Origin: Carallia brachiata
Lineage: Eukaryota; Streptophyta; Magnoliopsida; Malpighiales; Rhizophoraceae
Direction of reading: 5' to 3'
Length of the DNA: 64,000 nt
Assembly (NCBI GenBank): GCA_021464245.1
Contig: JADCRB010000044.1
Location: 606,605-670,604, forward strand
Below the pieces are notes generated by a model that saw only the letters and a list, made by a program, of their open reading frames with translations, had not been told where the DNA came from and ran no database searches. Position 1 is the first letter of the stretch, and every line of letters begins with the position of its first letter. This document shows, in pieces, positions 59,538 through 64,000 of this stretch. The position numbers and the translations under genes were made by a program.

Positions 59538-62197
59538 CATATAATTAAATTCAAGTTTCTCTGCTCGTTCTGGGGTCAGAGAGATAAGGTGGATAAAGAT
59601 GACAGCTATTCATATTGCACACAATGTTTCCACCGAGCTGCCTTTGTCTTCTTCTTCTTTCTTTTTGTTCGATAGCATTCAAAATTTTAACGAACCATGG
59701 GCCAAAACAACTGTTTCTTAGAATAGTCATAACGTAAAAAGGGGTCACAGCCACCAGTATTAAAAATAATTAGGCCTATCAAAAGCAGATATCAGGTACC
59801 CACACTCAGAGATGCACCACAACTGCTGTTTGACTTCAATGATTTAAGTACTGAAGAAAGCTCCACCTCAAGATGTTGAAGGCGACTTCTTATATCAATC
59901 CCCTCTAGCGAAGAATTCTCTTTGTTGCTGTTTGAAGGTGAACAAGCAGCATCCCTTACTTGAAGTATTTCATCTCCTAAATCATCCATACTGTATCCTA
60001 TTCTGGTTGCATTGGAAGCAATTTCATCAGCTGTTCGTGCATAAAGACATAGATGTTAGTTAAGCTGTTCGTGCATAAAGACATAGTTAAGCCACAATGT
60101 TACACAATGCAACAACTTAAACCAGCCAACAAAATACCTTCAGATTTTATGTTTGAATTTCCTGCTCTCTGAATGCTCCAAGTCCTCCACATATCTGGTT
60201 TAAGTGAGTTTTTGAGGCCATCAATGCTCAAGAAAGTACTTGAACCACCAAGCTTGTCCTGTGCATCGTTCACTATACTGTTTTTGGGATTTAAGGACCC
60301 AGGTCTCTTGTTCATTTTCAGTCCAGCAACTGTCTTTTACAACACAATGATAAGGACAGGTCAGGCAGAGGGCAAAAATGCAATTAGCTCAATCACTTTC
60401 ATATGAAGTGATTCTTCATCAATATCATAGCATCAATGGCATATATGTGCATCAATATCATAGCATCAATGGCATATATGTGAAATGAAACACAATGACA
60501 AAGAAATTTGGCTTAAAAACCACCTACAAGTAACTTTGTGATCTTCCCATTCATTCCCCGCATCCCCAAAGGGTAGAATTCAGTAAGCAAAGATGGATAT
60601 TAGTGCAAAATAAATAACAAATTGTAAGCCTAACCCATCAGTGAGATGGGCTGGAGAACAGAATAAATAACAAATAGTAAGCATAAACCATGTGCTGTGT
60701 ACAAGTAGCTTGATGATTTGACATTTTCTGAAACAAGAAAATTCCTGAAGATACTTGAACCTTCCAAATTATCTTCGACATCTTGACAGATGATATTTTT
60801 TCTAAAATGCTTGTTATTTTTCATGTTGCTGGTTAAAATACATTAAACAATTTCTCATAGAGCTTTAGTGCAAGTTTAACGTCCTAACTGTGTAGTTGAA
60901 GAACTATGTCATCAAGTCAGAGCAAATATGGGGAACAAAATAAGAAGAATGATGTGTGCAAATAACTGCATCCTTTGAAGTGTCAGCAACCCAATAATTT
61001 TTAAGATCATTACTGTGGACATGAGCATCATTACCTCTCTCGCGTAAACTAAATTCCAAATTTATATTCCTTTGTTTCTCCAGGCGATTCAGGATGCCCT
61101 CAACTCCAGAATCATCTTCAGCTGTTGTTTCTCTGAGTGCACAGAACATAGAGGTCAGAAGTTTCCCAGTGTATTTGCCAATTTAGGATAAAATAAGGGC
61201 TAAAAATCTTCAGCAGCGTTGGAAAAGATACAACTGTGAAAGTTGCCATATTCTTTCTTCACTTCTAATTTTGAAAGCAGCATATCAACTTATACACCAA
61301 AAAATAATAAGATTGGAAAAAATAATAATCGAACTATTACTGAAACGCAATTGCTTATCCAAAGAAAAGAATAATGACAAGATTGCCACTTTCAGCGTCA
61401 CGTTGCATTCATGCTACATCTCAACTGGGCACGACCACCATAAATTAACCAACAATGAGATAATGCTGTCCGAAGACGTAAATATTGCTAACTGTGCAGC
61501 TTGCCAATTTTGCATCTTTTTCCTTATCCAAGGAGAGAGCAAAAGAATGCAGGAAATTAACAAGTGAACAAAAAATTAGAAAGCCTCACATTGATCTACC
61601 AGACGAGGAAGCTGAAGCGTATGAATCAACGCGAAACAAAGAACCTTGAGCACCCTTTTCGTCGCTGCCATTCAAAACTATTTCTTCAATCACTGAATGA
61701 TTGGAATCTTTATTCTTTATCGAGTCCCAGTCTCCATCGTCATTATGACGAAGAACCCCATTTTCATGGTTTTCATTATCATTATCATCATCCGACTCCC
61801 AACCAAAACAAAGCCAGCCTCCTTGTTTTACAATGCCCTCCACAAGATCCATCCTTCCAGCATCAAGAAGCTGTTTCTTGCTCGGAAACGCTTCTGGGTT
61901 CTCCGAATTCTTCATAAACTCCAAAATCTCCGCTTCCAGTTCAAGGTCTTCCTCACATTCCCGACCTTTCTTGCGCCTCTTGGCAAAAACAGTAAAACCC
62001 CGGCTGCAATCCCTGTAATTCCTCTCTCTTAAGTCAAGAAAACCCAAGAATGCAGCAGCAGTCTCCTTCTCCCAAGAAAACTGTACGGAAACAAGCAAAT
62101 TTTCCCACTTTCTTGGAGCTTTTCTTGAGCTCCTCAAATTTGTGGAGAAGTTCTGCACAAAGAGAAGATGGGTTGGTGCAATGGTGAAGGAGAGCAT
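58387..62197 (-). CDS. PTST: PTST2/PTST3 (FLO6)-like starch-granule protein with CBM48
   Basis: Plastid protein of the Protein Targeting to Starch family; Arabidopsis PTST2/PTST3 act in granule initiation with starch synthase 4. Minus-strand exons: 62197-61600, 61130-60967, about 60828-60689 (uncertain), 60329-60138, 60030-59804, possibly 59346-59323, 59187-59042, 58960-58813, 58641-58573, 58482-58387. The N-terminus looks like a transit peptide. ELEAEILEFMKNSENPEAFP, KKQLLDAGRMDLVEGIVKQG, GWLCFGW and DDSGVEGILNRLEKQR are family blocks. A coiled coil follows (QQNEIMNAQNKLRSIRAKLA, DAQKQMEEKQQKIDDTRRAL). The C-terminal CBM48 reads YIVWPNSASEVLLAGSFDNW, LYPGRYE, KFIVDGEWRID and ENNLL, with the usual Trp residues. 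About 580-600 residues. The 61130-60967 exon and the next do not meet in phase. Confidence 0.85.
59468..59535 (+). repeat. (GT)n(GA)n microsatellite in a PTST intron
   Basis: A short GT run passes into a longer, slightly interrupted GA run (CT on the gene strand). Confidence 0.92.
60029..60086 (-). repeat. Duplicated 3' splice acceptor in the PTST gene
   Basis: The same 24 bases occupy 60029-60052 and 60063-60086, 34 bases apart. On the gene strand each copy ends ...TATGCACGAACAG|CT. The inner copy is the acceptor that keeps the frame (exon starting at 60030). Using the outer one (exon from 60064) adds 34 bases and gives an immediate in-frame TAA. Confidence 0.85.
60417..60482 (-). repeat. 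33-bp tandem repeat in a PTST intron
   Basis: CATCAATATCATAGCATCAA and the following 13 bases are repeated exactly at 60417-60449 and 60450-60482. Confidence 0.9.
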
Positions 62198-64000
62198 GGT
62201 TCAGTCATTTCGTCGAACAATTAGAACTCAATGGCTACTAGGAGATAAGATTTGCTATATAGAAACGCGCGCTCAAGCAGGAAACAAATGCTACTGGAAT
62301 TCTGGAAAGAGCCACTGAGCAATTATTTTTTAATTTGAATAAGACTAAGTAAACATGTTTAATATAATATGTGTAAACGAGTACTTAATTATTTGTTTCT
62401 TTAGTATATGAATAAAAGTTGATATTTTAGTAGTTTGTATGTTGAATTTTGTATCGATTGAAATTAAAATTATTATTTTTAAAATTAAAATTGATATTTT
62501 TAAATACTTATTATTTTTATATTTTAAAAATATCAATTATAATTTTAAAAATAATAATCACAATTTTATTCAGAATAAATTTTAAGACAAAATTACCAAT
62601 ACATATAAGTACGCTCTTACTATGTAAGGTATTAAAACGAAAAAAAAAGAAAAAGGGATATTAAGATGGTTAGTTTTATACCCGGTAGAAAATATTGCCC
62701 GCACTCACTCATTTACATTTGGAGACGTCATTTCTCCACTTGCGTCGGGACTAAAGTTTAGGACACTGCTAAATAGAGCATTGGACATTGATATACCATC
62801 TCTACAACCAACAAAATTTGAACCTGCAACTTGGGGCATTTAATTGCCTGCTGCAAACCACCTGAGTTCACATGGAGAAATTAATTGCCTGTTCATTGAT
62901 TGAAATCGAGGAAAATGATATTCGAAAATTTCAAATATCAGAAATTAGTCTTTCATTAAAAATTTATAAATAATTCTACAGATATGAAATAATATATTAG
63001 AATAATTGTTATTCATACATAATCACTATATCTTATACAAACATTTGATCCTCCTGCCAAAGTTTTTTTTAAAATTTTTTTTAATATTATTAAAATTCCG
63101 TAATAAAAAAATAAATCCATGTTTTAGAATAATTTTAATTGAAATGTTGTTAAAATTTGTGAATAAATTTATTATTTAAAATTAAATAAATAATATTAGA
63201 AAATATGATTCTTTTGCTAATTATTTTTTAATTTTTTAAATTCATATATTTGGTGAAAATATTCTAAAATCGCATTAAGTTATAATCGCATTAAATTAAT
63301 ATATTTTTTTAACTTTGTAATTTTGGGCTTCAACTTACCAGATCCATGGACGCCTCAGACCCAAGACCGAAAAAAACATTGTCCTGATGGGGCCAGTTAA
63401 GCCTGTGGCTAAGGCTAACAATTCACACCTTATACTGATGGGCCTTTCCTGGGCCGAATTTTCCCCATGAGATCCGACGTTGTAAAGACACATACACCAT
63501 TCACTTGAAAAAAAGTTTGAACCGAGCACCTAGTTTTGTAAGGACGGTTGAGAGGTGCTGTCTCTAACACTCATATCTTAAGAAGGAAGTTTAAACAAGA
63601 CGTTCACCATCTTTATCCTCTTGTCGTTGAGTTACCAATTCTAATAGATAAAAAAAAAAATCTTTGAAAAAAAAAAAAAAAAAGAAATCTTAAGGAAAAT
63701 AGTTGTGAGTGGATGTCATTGTTTACAAAACGTTTGATAAGAATAAGGTGCTACCACCGAAAAAACAAAAGGAAAAAAACAAGACAAAAAGAACAAAGGG
63801 GATATAAGGCATTAAAATAACACAAAGGAAAATTACGTTATTTGTCTTTTTTCGCTAAAATAAGGAAAAACATAAAGTGTCTTTTTTTTTTTTTTTCTTT
63901 TTGAGCAAGGAAAAAAGTAACGTGTCTTGATTCTCTTAAAATCTAAATTGACCTTTATCAAAGTAATTAAGGGGGTTTACTTTAGGCCTTTATTTGCAAA
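62198..64000. other. PTST promoter side and AT-rich end of the window
   Basis: The PTST upstream region passes into AT-rich DNA carrying the second palindromic MITE-like copy near 62.5 kb. The G/C-richer patch at 63.34-63.53 kb has an open frame on the minus strand without recognisable content. Long A and T runs near 63.65-63.90 kb. No supported gene. Confidence 0.4.
62490..62576. mobile_element. AT-rich palindromic MITE-like repeat, copy 2
   Basis: Its reverse complement matches 24875-24962, both starting ATTCTGA..AAAATT and sharing the ATTATTTTTAAAAT and TATAAAAATAATAA blocks. The outer edges are not defined. Confidence 0.45.

Noticed and set aside
59457..59675. Frame with an Arg-Glu repeat tract
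   Set aside because: It is simply a GA microsatellite read as codons within a PTST intron.
1..64000. tRNA, rRNA, CRISPR or bacterial-type operon features
   Set aside because: None seen; the sequence is a plant nuclear region and the only tRNA-like boxes belong to degenerate SINEs.

Overview
The window is nuclear DNA of a flowering plant, most likely a eudicot. Its genes carry introns with GT/AG borders, intergenic DNA is very AT-rich, and the proteins are plant-specific: a plant PAS/LOV protein, an NPF transporter, the chloroplast porin OEP24 and a PTST starch-granule factor. I cannot name the species. There is no operon, CRISPR array, rRNA or recognisable tRNA gene.

Layout. A twin-LOV (PAS/LOV) photoreceptor-like gene lies at 1063-3451 (+, 7 exons). 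An NPF4-type NRT1/PTR transporter lies at 5526-12514 (-, 5 exons); its 4.8-kb third intron holds two SINE-like insertions and a hAT-type MITE. From 12.7 to 42 kb there are no supported host genes. This part holds a 277-bp dimeric tandem array (15.8-18.96 kb) split by a solo LTR with a 5-bp target duplication, GC-rich LINE-like debris (20.5-21.2 kb), a broken RNase H-like fragment (22.9-23.3 kb), a SINE (24.2 kb), an approximately 0.5-kb direct duplication (30.6-31.5 kb), a plant L1-type LINE with an intact 1274-codon frame (32.7-36.7 kb, -) and a PIF/Harbinger-like MITE (37.0-37.9 kb).

The right third is gene-dense: two tandem RING-H2 genes (42.5-45.0 kb, -), a plastid-targeted small multidrug-export family membrane protein (46.7-48.0 kb, -), a GC-rich poly-A retroelement with a 19-bp target duplication (49.7-50.5 kb), an RRM gene with two apparent 1-nt frameshifts (51.2-52.1 kb, +), OEP24 (54.1-56.2 kb, +, 3 exons) and a PTST2/PTST3-type gene with a C-terminal CBM48 (58.4-62.2 kb, -).

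The host genes do not form one pathway. Three products are probably plastid proteins (the export-family protein, OEP24 and PTST). From memory, some gene pairs are also close together in Arabidopsis (PLP with the small export protein on chromosome 2; the RRM gene with PTST2 on chromosome 1), so the window may keep ancestral gene order. Exon models were built by hand from splice motifs, reading phase and remembered family sequences. The least certain points are the NPF first exon and one junction in the PTST gene.
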